Positions 36,841-47,174 of a stretch of DNA of 64,000 nt are shown here, in pieces (within the stretch, counting starts at the first letter, position 1; every line of letters begins with the position of its first letter). A program made the translations under genes and the position numbers. The notes beneath the pieces were generated by a model that saw nothing but the letters and a program-made list of their open reading frames with translations, did not search any database and was not told the DNA's origin. The stretch comes from Polaromonas sp047303325 (GTDB lineage: Bacteria > Pseudomonadota > Gammaproteobacteria > Burkholderiales > Burkholderiaceae_C). The DNA is taken from positions 62,001-126,000 of the forward strand of contig NZ_JBKBEX010000002.1 in NCBI RefSeq assembly GCF_047303325.1, read 5' to 3'.

Positions 36841-37908
36841 ATGAGTACAGGTAAAAAAGAAGCCAAGAAACCGGCCGCTGCCGCAGCAGCGCCCGCTACC
36901 AAGCCCAAGGCGCGGCCGGCCAAAGCTTTAGAGGCGGTGCAGCCGCCCGATGCGCTCGAAGCCATGCTGGCGCAGGCCCTGTCCTCGCGCGGCGCGGCCG
37001 TGCCCGCCCCCGACACGCCGTCCGCCGGCGAGCAGCGCTGCGGCCTGATCGCCATTGTCGGCAAGCCCAATGTGGGAAAGTCCACCCTGCTCAATGCCCT
37101 GGTGGGGCAAAAAATCAGCATCACCTCGCGCAAGGCCCAGACCACGCGCCACCGCATTACCGGCATGCGCACGGTCAAGGCAACACAATATGTGTTCGTC
37201 GACACGCCGGGCTTCCAGACCCGGCACGGCAACGCGCTGAACCGCTCGCTGAACCGCACCGTGGTCGGTGCCGTCAACGACGTGGACTTGATTGTGTTCG
37301 TCGTCGAAGCCGGCCAGTTCAACCAGGCCGATGCCAAGGTGCTGGCCCTGCTGCCCGAAAAGACGCCCGCGATCCTGCTGGCCAACAAATTCGACCTGAT
37401 ACACCGCCGTGCCGACATCGCCCCCTGGCTCAAGGAGATGCAGGAGAGGCACAATTTTGCCGAGTTCGTACCCATGTCGGCCAACAACGCCAGGGACATC
37501 GAGCGCCTGTTCGGCATTTGCGAAAAATACCTGCCAGTCCAGCCCTGGATGTACGGCGCCGACGAGCTGACCGACCGCAGCGATCGCTTCATGGCCGCCG
37601 AGATCATCCGTGAAAAGCTGTTCCGCCTGACCGGCGACGAACTGCCCTACACCTCCACCGTCGTCATCGACCAGTACGAGGAAGAGGGCGCCCTGCGCAA
37701 GATCGCCGCCACCATCATTGTCGAGCGCGACGGCCATAAGGGCATGATCATTGGCGAGAAGGGCGAAAAGCTCAAACGCATAGGCACCGAAGCCCGGCAC
37801 GAACTAGAGACCCTCACGGGCGGCAAGGTGTTCCTGGAAATCTGGGTCAAGGTCCGCTCGGGCTGGGCGGACGACGAAGCCAGAGTTAAAACATTCGGCT
37901 ACGAGTAA
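36841..37908 (+). CDS. era: GTPase Era with an N-terminal extension
   Basis: A GTPase for 16S rRNA maturation and 30S assembly. G motifs are GKPNVGKST, DTPGFQT and NKFDL. The C-terminal KH domain is IVERDGHKGMIIGEKGEKLKRIG. The protein is 355 residues, about 55 longer than the usual 300. The first 60 residues are Ala/Lys/Pro-rich and lie before the G domain. An in-frame Met near residue 41 is less likely because the ATG at 36841 starts a clean Lys-rich stretch. Confidence 0.95.
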   Translation: MSTGKKEAKKPAAAAAAPATKPKARPAKALEAVQPPDALEAMLAQALSSRGAAVPAPDTPSAGEQRCGLIAIVGKPNVGKSTLLNALVGQKISITSRKAQTTRHRITGMRTVKATQYVFVDTPGFQTRHGNALNRSLNRTVVGAVNDVDLIVFVVEAGQFNQADAKVLALLPEKTPAILLANKFDLIHRRADIAPWLKEMQERHNFAEFVPMSANNARDIERLFGICEKYLPVQPWMYGADELTDRSDRFMAAEIIREKLFRLTGDELPYTSTVVIDQYEEEGALRKIAATIIVERDGHKGMIIGEKGEKLKRIGTEARHELETLTGGKVFLEIWVKVRSGWADDEARVKTFGYE

Positions 37909-37927
37909 GCGGAGTTGCGCACCGCCC

Positions 37928-38677
37928 ATGGCCACTAAACGCATTGGCGATGAACCCGCTTATGTCCTGCACCGCTACGACTGGAGCGAGTCCAGCCTGA
38001 TCCTGGAGGTGTTCACCCGCAAGTACGGGCGGGTAGCGCTGGTCGCGCGCGGGGCGAAAAAGCCCAGTTCCAATTTCCGGCCCATCCTGCTGCCGCTGCA
38101 GCCGCTGCACATCGCCTTCGGCGGCGACGCGGAAATCCGCACCCTCAAGAGCGCTGAATGGCAAGGGGGCCATGTGATGCCGACCGGCGACGCGCTGCTG
38201 TCAGGCTATTACCTCAACGAACTGCTGATGCGCCTGCTGGCCCGGGACGATCCGCACCCCGTGCTGTTTGAGGCCTATGCGGCCACGGTGCAGTTGCTCG
38301 CCGCGCAGAGCGCCGAGACCCTGCAGCTGGCCTTGCGCGCCTTTGAACTGCGGCTGCTGCGCGATATCGGCCTTTTGCCCCTGCTGGATCTTGAGACCGC
38401 CACGCTGGCGCCGCTGGATTCCGACACCCGCTATGTGCTGGTGCCCGAGGCGGGCCTGCGGCAAGCGCATGACGATGACCGTGTCAGCCTGCCCGGCGGG
38501 CAGTGGCAGGCGCTGCAGCAGGCGCTGGGCGAAGAGTCCCTGTTTTCCGACACCGTGCGGGCCTGTATCCCGGGCTTCAATGAGCTTAAAACCCAGCTGC
38601 GCGGCCTGCTGCACTACCATTGTGGCGTCAAGGTCCTGAAAACCCGGCAAATGATGATGGACCTGCAAGCTTTTTAA
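37928..38677 (+). CDS. recO: DNA repair protein RecO
   Basis: Loads RecA with RecR onto SSB-coated DNA. The 249-residue protein has the OB-fold start AYVLHRYDWSESSLILEVFTRKYGRVALVARGAKKP and the C-terminal LKTQLRGLLHYHCGVKVLKTRQMM typical of proteobacterial RecO. It follows era by 19 bases. Confidence 0.94.
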   Translation: MATKRIGDEPAYVLHRYDWSESSLILEVFTRKYGRVALVARGAKKPSSNFRPILLPLQPLHIAFGGDAEIRTLKSAEWQGGHVMPTGDALLSGYYLNELLMRLLARDDPHPVLFEAYAATVQLLAAQSAETLQLALRAFELRLLRDIGLLPLLDLETATLAPLDSDTRYVLVPEAGLRQAHDDDRVSLPGGQWQALQQALGEESLFSDTVRACIPGFNELKTQLRGLLHYHCGVKVLKTRQMMMDLQAF

Positions 38678-38689
38678 CGAGCCACCGCC

Positions 38690-39496
38690 ATGAAAATCCT
38701 TTCGCCCGTTCCCGTCGTGTCCCATGTGTACGGCAAGACCGCACTGTCGGTCAATGTCAACAAGGTCGCCTTGCTGCGCAATTCCCGCCACCTGGACATT
38801 CCGAGCGTGCTGCGCGCCGCCGAGCTGTGCCTGGAGGCCGGCGCCCAGGGCATCACGGTGCATCCGCGCCCGGACGAGCGTCACATCCGTCCCGACGACG
38901 TCTTTGAGCTTGCGGCGCTGATGAAGGACTGGCCCGACCGCGAATTCAACATTGAAGGCAACCCTTTCCAGAACCTCATGGACTTTGTGCACGACCTGGC
39001 CGCCCGCGGCCTGCCGCTGCACCAGTGCACCTTTGTGCCCGACAGCGAAGACCAGTTCACCAGCGACCACGGCTGGAGCTTTCCCGAGGACGCCGAGCGT
39101 CTGCGGCCTTTGATCCAGCAGGCGCACGACCGCCGCGTGCGCGTCAGCCTCTTTATGGACCCGGTGCCCGAAGCCATGGCGGCCGCCAAGGCCGTGGGCG
39201 CCGACCGCGTGGAGTTCTATACGGAAACCTATGCCCGCGCCTGGGCCGGCCCCGAAAAAGCACAGGTGCTGGCCCGCTTCACCGCGGCGGCGCAGGCTGC
39301 GGCGGCCGCAGGCCTGGGCATCAACGCCGGCCACGACCTGAACCGCGACAATCTCACGGAGTTTGTGCGCGAAGTGCCGGGCGTGCTGGAAGTCTCCATA
39401 GGCCACGCCCTGGTCGCCGACGCGCTGGAACTGGGCTACGCCGCCACCGTCAGGAGCTATCTGGCCAGCATAGACCGGGCGTTTGTTTCTGCATGA
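38690..39496 (+). CDS. pdxJ: Pyridoxine 5'-phosphate synthase
   Basis: Forms pyridoxine 5'-phosphate from aminoacetone phosphate and deoxyxylulose phosphate. The 268-residue TIM barrel shows LSVNVNKVALLRNSR, GITVHPRPDERHI, EFNIEGNPF and GLGINAGHDLNRDN. The stop overlaps acpS by four bases. The family is normally about 240-260 residues. Confidence 0.96.
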   Translation: MKILSPVPVVSHVYGKTALSVNVNKVALLRNSRHLDIPSVLRAAELCLEAGAQGITVHPRPDERHIRPDDVFELAALMKDWPDREFNIEGNPFQNLMDFVHDLAARGLPLHQCTFVPDSEDQFTSDHGWSFPEDAERLRPLIQQAHDRRVRVSLFMDPVPEAMAAAKAVGADRVEFYTETYARAWAGPEKAQVLARFTAAAQAAAAAGLGINAGHDLNRDNLTEFVREVPGVLEVSIGHALVADALELGYAATVRSYLASIDRAFVSA

Positions 39497-39888
39497 TCTA
39501 CGGCATAGGTACTGATATCTGCGATGTGCGCCGCATTCGCGCCAGCCTTGAAAAACACGGCGAACGCTTTGCCAGGAAGATCCTGGCCGACGGCGAGCTG
39601 GTCACCTGGAAGGCCCGCAGCGCGCGCTGGCCGGACCGCGGCGTCAGCTACCTGGCCACCCGTTTTTCCGCCAAGGAGGCCTTCAGCAAGGCGATAGGCA
39701 TGGGCATGCGCATGCCCATGACCTGGCGCTCCTGCGAAATCGCCAAGGCCGCCAGCGGCAAGCCCGAAATCGTGTTGCACGGCGCGCTCAAAACCTGGTT
39801 CGAGGCGCGCCAGCTCACTGCCCATATCACCGTAACCGACGAGACCGATTACGCCGCCAGTTTCTGCGTGGTGGAAAAGCTCTCCTGA
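39493..39888 (+). CDS. acpS: Holo-ACP synthase
   Basis: Attaches the 4'-phosphopantetheine arm to acyl carrier protein. The 131-residue protein starts with IYGIGTDICDVRRI (Asp8 for Mg) and contains RFSAKEAFSKAIGMGM, with the second metal-binding Glu in AKEA. The ATG lies in the pdxJ stop (ATGA). Longer frames upstream are inside pdxJ. Confidence 0.95.
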   Translation: MIYGIGTDICDVRRIRASLEKHGERFARKILADGELVTWKARSARWPDRGVSYLATRFSAKEAFSKAIGMGMRMPMTWRSCEIAKAASGKPEIVLHGALKTWFEARQLTAHITVTDETDYAASFCVVEKLS

Positions 39889-39924
39889 CCCACCAACGGA
39901 AGCTCCCAACTCCGGATTTTTCTT

Positions 39925-40983
39925 ATGACCCAGCACGCTCCCCTCATCATTGATATCGCCGGCCATGCGCTCACCAAGGCCGACCGCCGGCGCCTGAAAC
40001 ACCCGCTGACCGGCGGCATCATCCTGTTCGCCCGCAACTGGAAGGATCGCCGGCAGCTGTCCGACCTGTGCGCAGAGATCAAGGACATCCGCGAGGATTT
40101 GCTGATCTGCGTGGACCACGAAGGTGGCCGCGTGCAGCGCTTCAAGACCGACGGCTTTACCCATCTGCCGCCCATGCGCGAGCTGGGCCTGCTGTGGATG
40201 AAAGACCAGCTGGCCGCCACCAATGCCGCGACCGCCTGCGGTTATGTGCTGGGCGCCGAGCTGCGCGCCTGCGGCGTCGACTTCAGCTTCACGCCGGTGC
40301 TGGACCTGGACTATGGCGAGAGCGGCGTGATCGGCGACCGCGCCTTCGGTCGCGACCCGCGCGTTGTCACGCTGCTGGCCAAGAGCCTGATGCACGGCCT
40401 GTTGCAGGCCGGCGTCGCTAACTGCGGCAAGCACTTCCCCGGCCATGGTTTTGTCAAGGCCGACTCCCACACCGACATCCCCGTCGACAAGCGCAGCCTC
40501 AAGGCCATACTGGCCGACGATGCAGCGCCTTACGGTTGGCTCAACACCACGCTCAGCAGTGTGATGCCCGCCCATGTGATCTATCCCAAGGTTGATGCCC
40601 GGCCGGCCGGTTTCTCCAGCCAGTGGCTCAATTTCATCCTGCGCAGCCAGCTGGGCTTCGGCGGCGCGATTTTCAGCGACGACCTCAGCATGGCCGGTGC
40701 CCGCCTGATAGACGGCAAGGAAGTGAGCTACACCGAGGCGGCCGTCACGGCACTCAACGCCGGCTGCGACATGGTGCTGCTGTGCAATCAGTCCGTCGGC
40801 GAGGGCCAGCCCGTCGACGAACTGCTGGACGGCATGTCCGAGGCCCTGCTCAAGGGCCAATGGGAAGCCATGGAGGCCAGCGAGTTGCGGCGCCTGGCCT
40901 TGTTGCCGCAGGGCAGGGCGTTTGGCTGGGATGAGCTGATGGTGCAGCCGGCGTATATGCACGCGCTGGGGCTGATTCCCTGA
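39925..40983 (+). CDS. nagZ: Beta-N-acetylhexosaminidase (family GH3)
   Basis: Removes GlcNAc from recycled cell-wall muropeptides in the cytosol. The 352-residue protein has the GH3 signature KHFPGHGFVKADSHTDIPVD, holding the catalytic Asp/His dyad, and SDDLSMAGARL with the nucleophile Asp. No signal peptide is present. It is the last plus-strand gene: an 18-base gap separates its stop from a converging gene. Confidence 0.96.
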   Translation: MTQHAPLIIDIAGHALTKADRRRLKHPLTGGIILFARNWKDRRQLSDLCAEIKDIREDLLICVDHEGGRVQRFKTDGFTHLPPMRELGLLWMKDQLAATNAATACGYVLGAELRACGVDFSFTPVLDLDYGESGVIGDRAFGRDPRVVTLLAKSLMHGLLQAGVANCGKHFPGHGFVKADSHTDIPVDKRSLKAILADDAAPYGWLNTTLSSVMPAHVIYPKVDARPAGFSSQWLNFILRSQLGFGGAIFSDDLSMAGARLIDGKEVSYTEAAVTALNAGCDMVLLCNQSVGEGQPVDELLDGMSEALLKGQWEAMEASELRRLALLPQGRAFGWDELMVQPAYMHALGLIP

Positions 40984-41001
40984 CGCTGCCGACCCTGGAC
41001 C

Positions 41002-41526
41002 TCAGGCGGCCTGGCTTCCCGGCCAGGCCAGCTTTCCCACCGCGTCCATGTGCGTGAGGTAGACGCGCAAATCAAACTCGTACTGGTGGTACTGCGGCTC
41101 CATGTGCGTGCACAACTGGTAGAAAGCCTTGTCATGGGCTTTTTCCTTGATGTGAGCTAGCTCATGTACCGTGATCATGCGCAGAAATTCTGCGGGCACA
41201 TCCTTGAACAAGGTGGCGACGCGGATCTCGCGTTTGGCCTTGAGCTTGTTGCCCTGCACGCGTGACACAGCCGTGTGCGTGCCCAGTGCGTGGGCGATCA
41301 CGTGGAGCTTGCTGTCGAAAGCCACCTTGGACAAAGGCTCGGAGCTGCGCAGGAAATCGTTCTTGAGATCCATCACGTAGTCGTATAGCGCCTTGTCGGT
41401 CCGCACGCCGTGGCCCTGGGGGTATTTGGCGAGCAGCACCTCGCCGAGCCGGCCCTTGTCCAGCAATTGCTGAACCTGGGTCTGCAGGTTGTCCGGGTAG
41501 CCGGCGAGGTATTTGAGCGGTGCCAT
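41002..41526 (-). CDS. YgjP-like metal-dependent hydrolase (DUF45/M48-like)
   Basis: A 174-residue protein with the zinc motif HELAHIKEKAHDKAFYQLCTH (near 121-141), in which HExxH is followed by a further His. This is the YgjP/DUF45 pattern. Members may act as pyrophosphatases or peptidases, and the substrate is unknown. No export signal is seen. It converges with nagZ and lies downstream of lysS, separated by a GC-rich repeat. Confidence 0.75.
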   Translation of the reverse strand: MAPLKYLAGYPDNLQTQVQQLLDKGRLGEVLLAKYPQGHGVRTDKALYDYVMDLKNDFLRSSEPLSKVAFDSKLHVIAHALGTHTAVSRVQGNKLKAKREIRVATLFKDVPAEFLRMITVHELAHIKEKAHDKAFYQLCTHMEPQYHQYEFDLRVYLTHMDAVGKLAWPGSQAA

Positions 41527-41544
41527 GAATTCTTAAACCCAGCA

Positions 41545-41636
41545 TGAGCCGCGGAGCCGGCTTTGCCGGGCCGCAGGGCGGGCGCCCCCCTCGGGGGGGG
41601 CAGCGCATTACACGAAGTGAAAAGCGTGGGGGCTAG
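41545..41636. repeat. GC-rich intergenic repeat at the end of lysS
   Basis: A block with a C6/G8 hairpin (41585-41600) flanked by CGGGCCGCAGGGCGGGCG on the left and a CACGAAGTGAAAAGCGTGGGGG tail on the right. Read on the minus strand, the tail begins one base inside the lysS stop codon. The pattern matches a small repeat that I recall being common in Comamonadaceae intergenic DNA. It probably ends lysS transcription. Confidence 0.6.
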
Positions 41637-43153
41637 CTTTCGCGGCGAAGGGCGGGGAAGAGGATCACATCGCGAATACTGGGGCTGTCGGTCAGCAGCA
41701 TCATCAGGCGGTCAATGCCCACGCCGCAGCCGCCGGTGGGGGGCATGCCGTATTCGAGGGCGCGCACGAAGTCGTGGTCGTAGAACATGGCTTCGTCGTC
41801 GCCGCTGTCCTTGGCCGCGACCTGGGCATTGAAGCGGGCGGCCTGCTCTTCGGCGTCGTTGAGCTCGCTGAAACCGTTGCCGAATTCGCGGCCGGTGATG
41901 TAGAGCTCAAAGCGCTCGGTCACTTCGGGCCGGCTGTCGTTGGCGCGCGCCAGCGGCGAGATTTCCGTCGGGTGTTCCATGATGAAGGTGGGCTGCCAGA
42001 GCTTTTCTTCGACCAATTCCTCGAAGTACAGCACCTGCAGGCTGGCCAGCGAGCGCGTCGAGAGACGGTCTTTTTCCTCGTTCATGCCTAGTTTTTTGAG
42101 GGCATTGGTCAGCCAGGCGGCGTCGTCGACATGGTCGCCGGCTTCGGTATGCTTGAGGATGGCTTCGCGTATCGTGAGGCGGGCAAAGGGTTTGGCGAGG
42201 TCGACTTTTTCTTCCTTGCCGCCGTAGCTCAGCTGCAGCGTGCCCACGGCCTTTTGCGCGGCGTCGCGGATCAGCGCCTCGGTGAAGTCCATCAGGTCGT
42301 TGTAGTCCCAGTAAGCTGCATAAAACTCCATCATGGTGAATTCTGGGTTGTGCCGCACCGAGATGCCTTCGTTGCGGTAGCTGCGGTTGATCTCGAAGAC
42401 ACGGTCAAAACCACCGACGATCAGGCGCTTGAGGTAGAGCTCGGGCGCGATGCGCAGGAACATCTCCTGGTCCAGCGCATTGTGGTGCGTCTTGAAGGGT
42501 TTGGCATTGGCGCCGCCCGGGATGGGGTGCAGCATGGGCGTCTCGACCTCGAGGAAGTCGTGCTTGACCATGAATTCGCGGATCGAGCTGACGGCCTTGC
42601 TGCGCGCGGTGAATCGCTTGCGCGCCTGCTCGTCGGTGATCAGGTCGACATAGCGCTGGCGGTATTTCTGTTCCTGGTCGGCCATGCCGTAAAAATCGCC
42701 GGGCAGGGGACGCAGGCTCTTGGTCAGCAGGCGCACGCTGGTGGCGTGGATGGACAGCTCGCCGGTTTTGGTCTTGAAGACCTTGCCTTCGGCCGCCACG
42801 ATATCGCCCAGGTCCCAGTGCTTGAAGGCGGCATACAGTTCTTCGCCGATCTCGTCGCGCGTGAGGAAAATCTGGATACGCCCGGTGCTGTCCTGCAGGG
42901 TGGCAAAACTCGCCTTGCCCATCACGCGCTTGAGCATCATGCGGCCGGCGATCTTCGCCGGAATCGCCTCGGCGGCCAGTGCCTCGCCGTCCTTGTCATC
43001 GTGCGCGGCGTGCAGCTTGGCCGCATGGTCGGTCGGCTTGAAGTCGTTCGGGAAGGCCACGCCTTTGCCGTCCGCCTGATTTTTTCGCAGGGCCTTGAGC
43101 TTTTCGCGACGCTCGATGATCAACTGGTTTTCGTCTTGCGGGGGGATGGACAT
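41633..43153 (-). CDS. lysS: Lysyl-tRNA synthetase, class II
   Basis: Charges tRNA-Lys. The 506-residue enzyme has an N-terminal OB-fold anticodon domain (about 75-180) and the class II motifs: motif 1 around FLEVETPMLHPIPGGA, motif 2 FRNEGISVRHNPEFTMME-type (EINRSYRNEGISVRH), and motif 3 TGGCGVGIDRLMMLL. The start at 43153 (MSIPPQDENQ) gives the usual length; an upstream in-frame ATG at 43180 is less likely. Confidence 0.96.
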   Translation of the reverse strand: MSIPPQDENQLIIERREKLKALRKNQADGKGVAFPNDFKPTDHAAKLHAAHDDKDGEALAAEAIPAKIAGRMMLKRVMGKASFATLQDSTGRIQIFLTRDEIGEELYAAFKHWDLGDIVAAEGKVFKTKTGELSIHATSVRLLTKSLRPLPGDFYGMADQEQKYRQRYVDLITDEQARKRFTARSKAVSSIREFMVKHDFLEVETPMLHPIPGGANAKPFKTHHNALDQEMFLRIAPELYLKRLIVGGFDRVFEINRSYRNEGISVRHNPEFTMMEFYAAYWDYNDLMDFTEALIRDAAQKAVGTLQLSYGGKEEKVDLAKPFARLTIREAILKHTEAGDHVDDAAWLTNALKKLGMNEEKDRLSTRSLASLQVLYFEELVEEKLWQPTFIMEHPTEISPLARANDSRPEVTERFELYITGREFGNGFSELNDAEEQAARFNAQVAAKDSGDDEAMFYDHDFVRALEYGMPPTGGCGVGIDRLMMLLTDSPSIRDVILFPALRRES

Positions 43154-43291
43154 AAGGTCAAGGTTCCGGAAAAAGGTCAAAAGATGTCGGGCGCCCCGCC
43201 CACGTGGGGTGGGAGCTGGAAAGCGCCGAATTGTCGATTTTAAGTGACGCGGGCGTTTTGGCCCGGATGCCTGAAAACGCGTGTCTGGCGG

Positions 43292-43954
43292 TCAGAGCGC
43301 GATGCCGGTGCGCTCCAGGATGTCGCTCACCAGTTCCAGCCGCATCAGGGGGTTGTCCAGCTGCATCAGGCGTTGCTTGAGCTCCAGGGGGATGGGCAGC
43401 AGTTCGCACCAGCGGTTGGAAACCCAGCCGCAGTCGTCCAGCCGGTAGGGCGACTGCAGCGGCATCTGGGCCTGCGGTATGTCGCGCACCTGCAGGCTTT
43501 TGATCAGCCTGCCCAGCGCGTCGGCCGCGGCTTGCAGGTCGGGTGGAATGGCGACGGGCTGGTCGTCTTCCAGCCGGGTGACGTCGGCGATCCACAGGCC
43601 GTGCTTGAGTTTTTTGCGACGGGAGATTTCAAAGCGCTGCGCGCCGGTGCAGCGTATGGCCATCAGGCCCGGCTGGGGGATGGAAAATTCGGTGATGGTG
43701 GCCAGGGTGCCTACGCTGCTGAAGATCTCGTGCGCAAAGCCGTCGCCCGTAGGGGCAGCGGCATCGGCGGGGCGGCGGACCTCAGACCCTTCGATGAGCG
43801 AAACCACACCGAAGGGGGCGCCGGCCTTGTGGCATTTGCCGATCATGTCGAGGTAGCGGACCTCGAAAATGCGCAGCGGCAGCACACCGCCGGGGTACAG
43901 CACCGCACCCAGCGGAAACAGGGGAAGGGAGCTCAGGGTCAAGGCTTCTGACAT
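43292..43954 (-). CDS. Stand-alone LON substrate-binding-domain protein
   Basis: A 220-residue protein consisting only of the LonA N-terminal (PUA-like) domain: LPLFPLGAVLYPGGVLPLRIFEVRYLDM at the start and a helical end. It has no ATPase or protease part, so it is not Lon itself and its function is unknown. The start at 43954 (MSEALTLSS) matches relatives. Confidence 0.85.
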   Translation of the reverse strand: MSEALTLSSLPLFPLGAVLYPGGVLPLRIFEVRYLDMIGKCHKAGAPFGVVSLIEGSEVRRPADAAAPTGDGFAHEIFSSVGTLATITEFSIPQPGLMAIRCTGAQRFEISRRKKLKHGLWIADVTRLEDDQPVAIPPDLQAAADALGRLIKSLQVRDIPQAQMPLQSPYRLDDCGWVSNRWCELLPIPLELKQRLMQLDNPLMRLELVSDILERTGIAL

Positions 43955-44077
43955 GGTCTCATCGTGCTCTGGGGTGCCGTGAACCACATCATCCCATGTG
44001 ACCCGCGCTGCGAACTTTTCGTGCGGCTAATACGCCTTGCTTGAGGGGCTTTTCGGGGGGTAGGGCTTACCGGTTTT

Positions 44078-44950
44078 TCAGCTGACGGCATCCGCCGGCT
44101 GGCGCAGCAGCATGGCCAGCGAGTTGGCCACGGTCTTGCGCAGTTCCCTGCGGTCGCAAATGAAGTCGATCGCGCCCTTGGTCTGCAGGAACTCGGCGCG
44201 CTGGAAACCTTCCGGCAGCGTCACGCGCACGGTCGATTCAATCACGCGCGGGCCGGCAAAACCGATCAAGGCCTTGGGCTCGGCAATGACCACGTCGCCG
44301 ACAAACGCGAAGCCGGCGCTCACCCCGCCCATGGTCGGGTCGGTCAGCACGCTGATGTAAGGCAGGCCTTTTTTGGCCAGGCGCGTCAGGGCGGCGTTGG
44401 TTTTGGCCATCTGCATGAGGCTGAGCAGGCCTTCCTGCATGCGCGCGCCGCCGGTGGCGGTAAAGCAGATGAAAGGGACTTTTTGTTCAATGGCCGCGTG
44501 CACGCCGCGCACAAAGCGCTCGCCCACCACGCTGCCCATGCTGCCGCCCATGAAGTCGAACTCAAAGCAGGCCACGACCACACCTATGCTGTGCACCGCG
44601 CCGCCCATGACGACCAGCGCATCGGTTTCCTGGGTGTTTTCCAGGGCTTCCTTGAGGCGCTCGGGGTATTTGCGGCTGTCCTTGAATTTCAGGGCGTCAA
44701 CCGGCAGCACTTCCTGGCCCAGCTCGTAGCGGCCTTCCGGGTCCAGGAAGGCGTCCAGCCGCGCACGCGCGCCTATGCGGTGGTGGTGGCTGCACTGCGG
44801 GCAGACGTTCTGGTTTTTTTCCAGGTCGGTCTTATAGAGCACCGCTTCGCAGCTCGGGCATTTGATCCAGAGGCCCTCGGGCACCTGGCGGCGTTCCGTC
44901 GGGTCGGTGGGGCTGATTTTTGGGGGGAGAAGTTTTTCTAGCCAAGACAT
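44078..44950 (-). CDS. accD: Acetyl-CoA carboxylase carboxyltransferase subunit beta
   Basis: With AccA it transfers CO2 from carboxybiotin to acetyl-CoA, supplying malonyl-CoA to the fab genes. The 290-residue protein has the N-terminal zinc ribbon CPSCEAVLYKTDLEKNQNVCPQC (near 31-53) and the crotonase-like core GGSMGSVVGERF, FTATGGARMQEG. The start at 44950 (MSWLEKLLPPK) is the family start. In many betaproteobacteria folC follows accD, but here a LON-domain gene does. Confidence 0.96.
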   Translation of the reverse strand: MSWLEKLLPPKISPTDPTERRQVPEGLWIKCPSCEAVLYKTDLEKNQNVCPQCSHHHRIGARARLDAFLDPEGRYELGQEVLPVDALKFKDSRKYPERLKEALENTQETDALVVMGGAVHSIGVVVACFEFDFMGGSMGSVVGERFVRGVHAAIEQKVPFICFTATGGARMQEGLLSLMQMAKTNAALTRLAKKGLPYISVLTDPTMGGVSAGFAFVGDVVIAEPKALIGFAGPRVIESTVRVTLPEGFQRAEFLQTKGAIDFICDRRELRKTVANSLAMLLRQPADAVS

Positions 44951-45057
44951 GAAGTCAGTCCTTTTGGTGTCGGGCGGCGCCTGGGGCTTGCCGGGCGAAA
45001 AGCGCAATTATGCGCCGGTTTGCCCGGTCTCCGGCCCAACGCCGGCCCGCTTGAAAG

Positions 45058-45872
45058 TCAGTCCAAAGCAGTACGGATTTCCTGCAAAAACGCCTGCGCG
45101 GTGGCGGCCACCTTGTCACGCGGCTGGTTTTCGATCAACTGGATGATTTTGCTGCCTATGACCACGGCGTCGGCCACCTTGCCGATGGCTTTGGCCGTGG
45201 CGGCGTCGCGTATGCCGAAGCCCACGCCCACGGGCACGCTCACATGCTTGCGTATGCGCGGCAGCGTGGCCTCAACGGCCGCCACATCCAGCGTGCCGGC
45301 GCCCGTCACGCCTTTGAGCGAGACGTAGTACACATAACCGCTGGCAACCTCGGCCACCTGGGTCATGCGGGCGTCCGTGCTGGTGGGCGCCAGCAAAAAG
45401 ATCAAATCCATGTTGTGCGCGCGCAGCCGGGCGGCGAATTCCACGCATTCCTCGGGCGGGTAATCGACGATGAGCACGCCGTCCACGCCGGCCTGGGCCG
45501 CATCGCGGATGAAGGCGCTTTCCGTCTTGCTGCCACCGTGCTTGATGTCGTAGCGCTCCACCGGGTTGGCGTAGCCCATCAGGACCACCGGCGTGTTGCT
45601 GTCTTTGCTGCGGAACTGGCGCACCATGTCCAGCACCTGGGCCAGGCCTATGCCGAAGGACAGGGCCTTGTCGCCGGCTTTCTGGATCACCGGGCCGTCG
45701 GCGCTGGGGTCGGAGAAGGGCACGCCCAACTCGATCACGTCGGCGCCGCCGGCCACCATGGCATGCATCAGCTCCGGTGTGACGTCGGCAAAGGGAAAGC
45801 CCGCGGTGACGTAAGGAATCAAGGCCTTGCGGCCCTGGCTTTTCAACGTGGAGAAAGTGGCGGCAATACGGC

Positions 45873-45876
<4 letters not shown>
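45058..45876 (-). CDS. trpA: Tryptophan synthase alpha chain
   Basis: Cleaves indole-glycerol phosphate to indole. The 272-residue TIM barrel has the catalytic Glu49 (IELGVPFSDP) and Asp60 at the same numbers as E. coli, plus GYANPVERYD and GVTGAGTLD. The ATG overlaps the trpB stop by four bases, so longer reading frames upstream are shadows within trpB. Confidence 0.97.
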
Positions 45877-47151
<1,275 letters not shown>

Positions 47152-47174
<23 letters not shown>

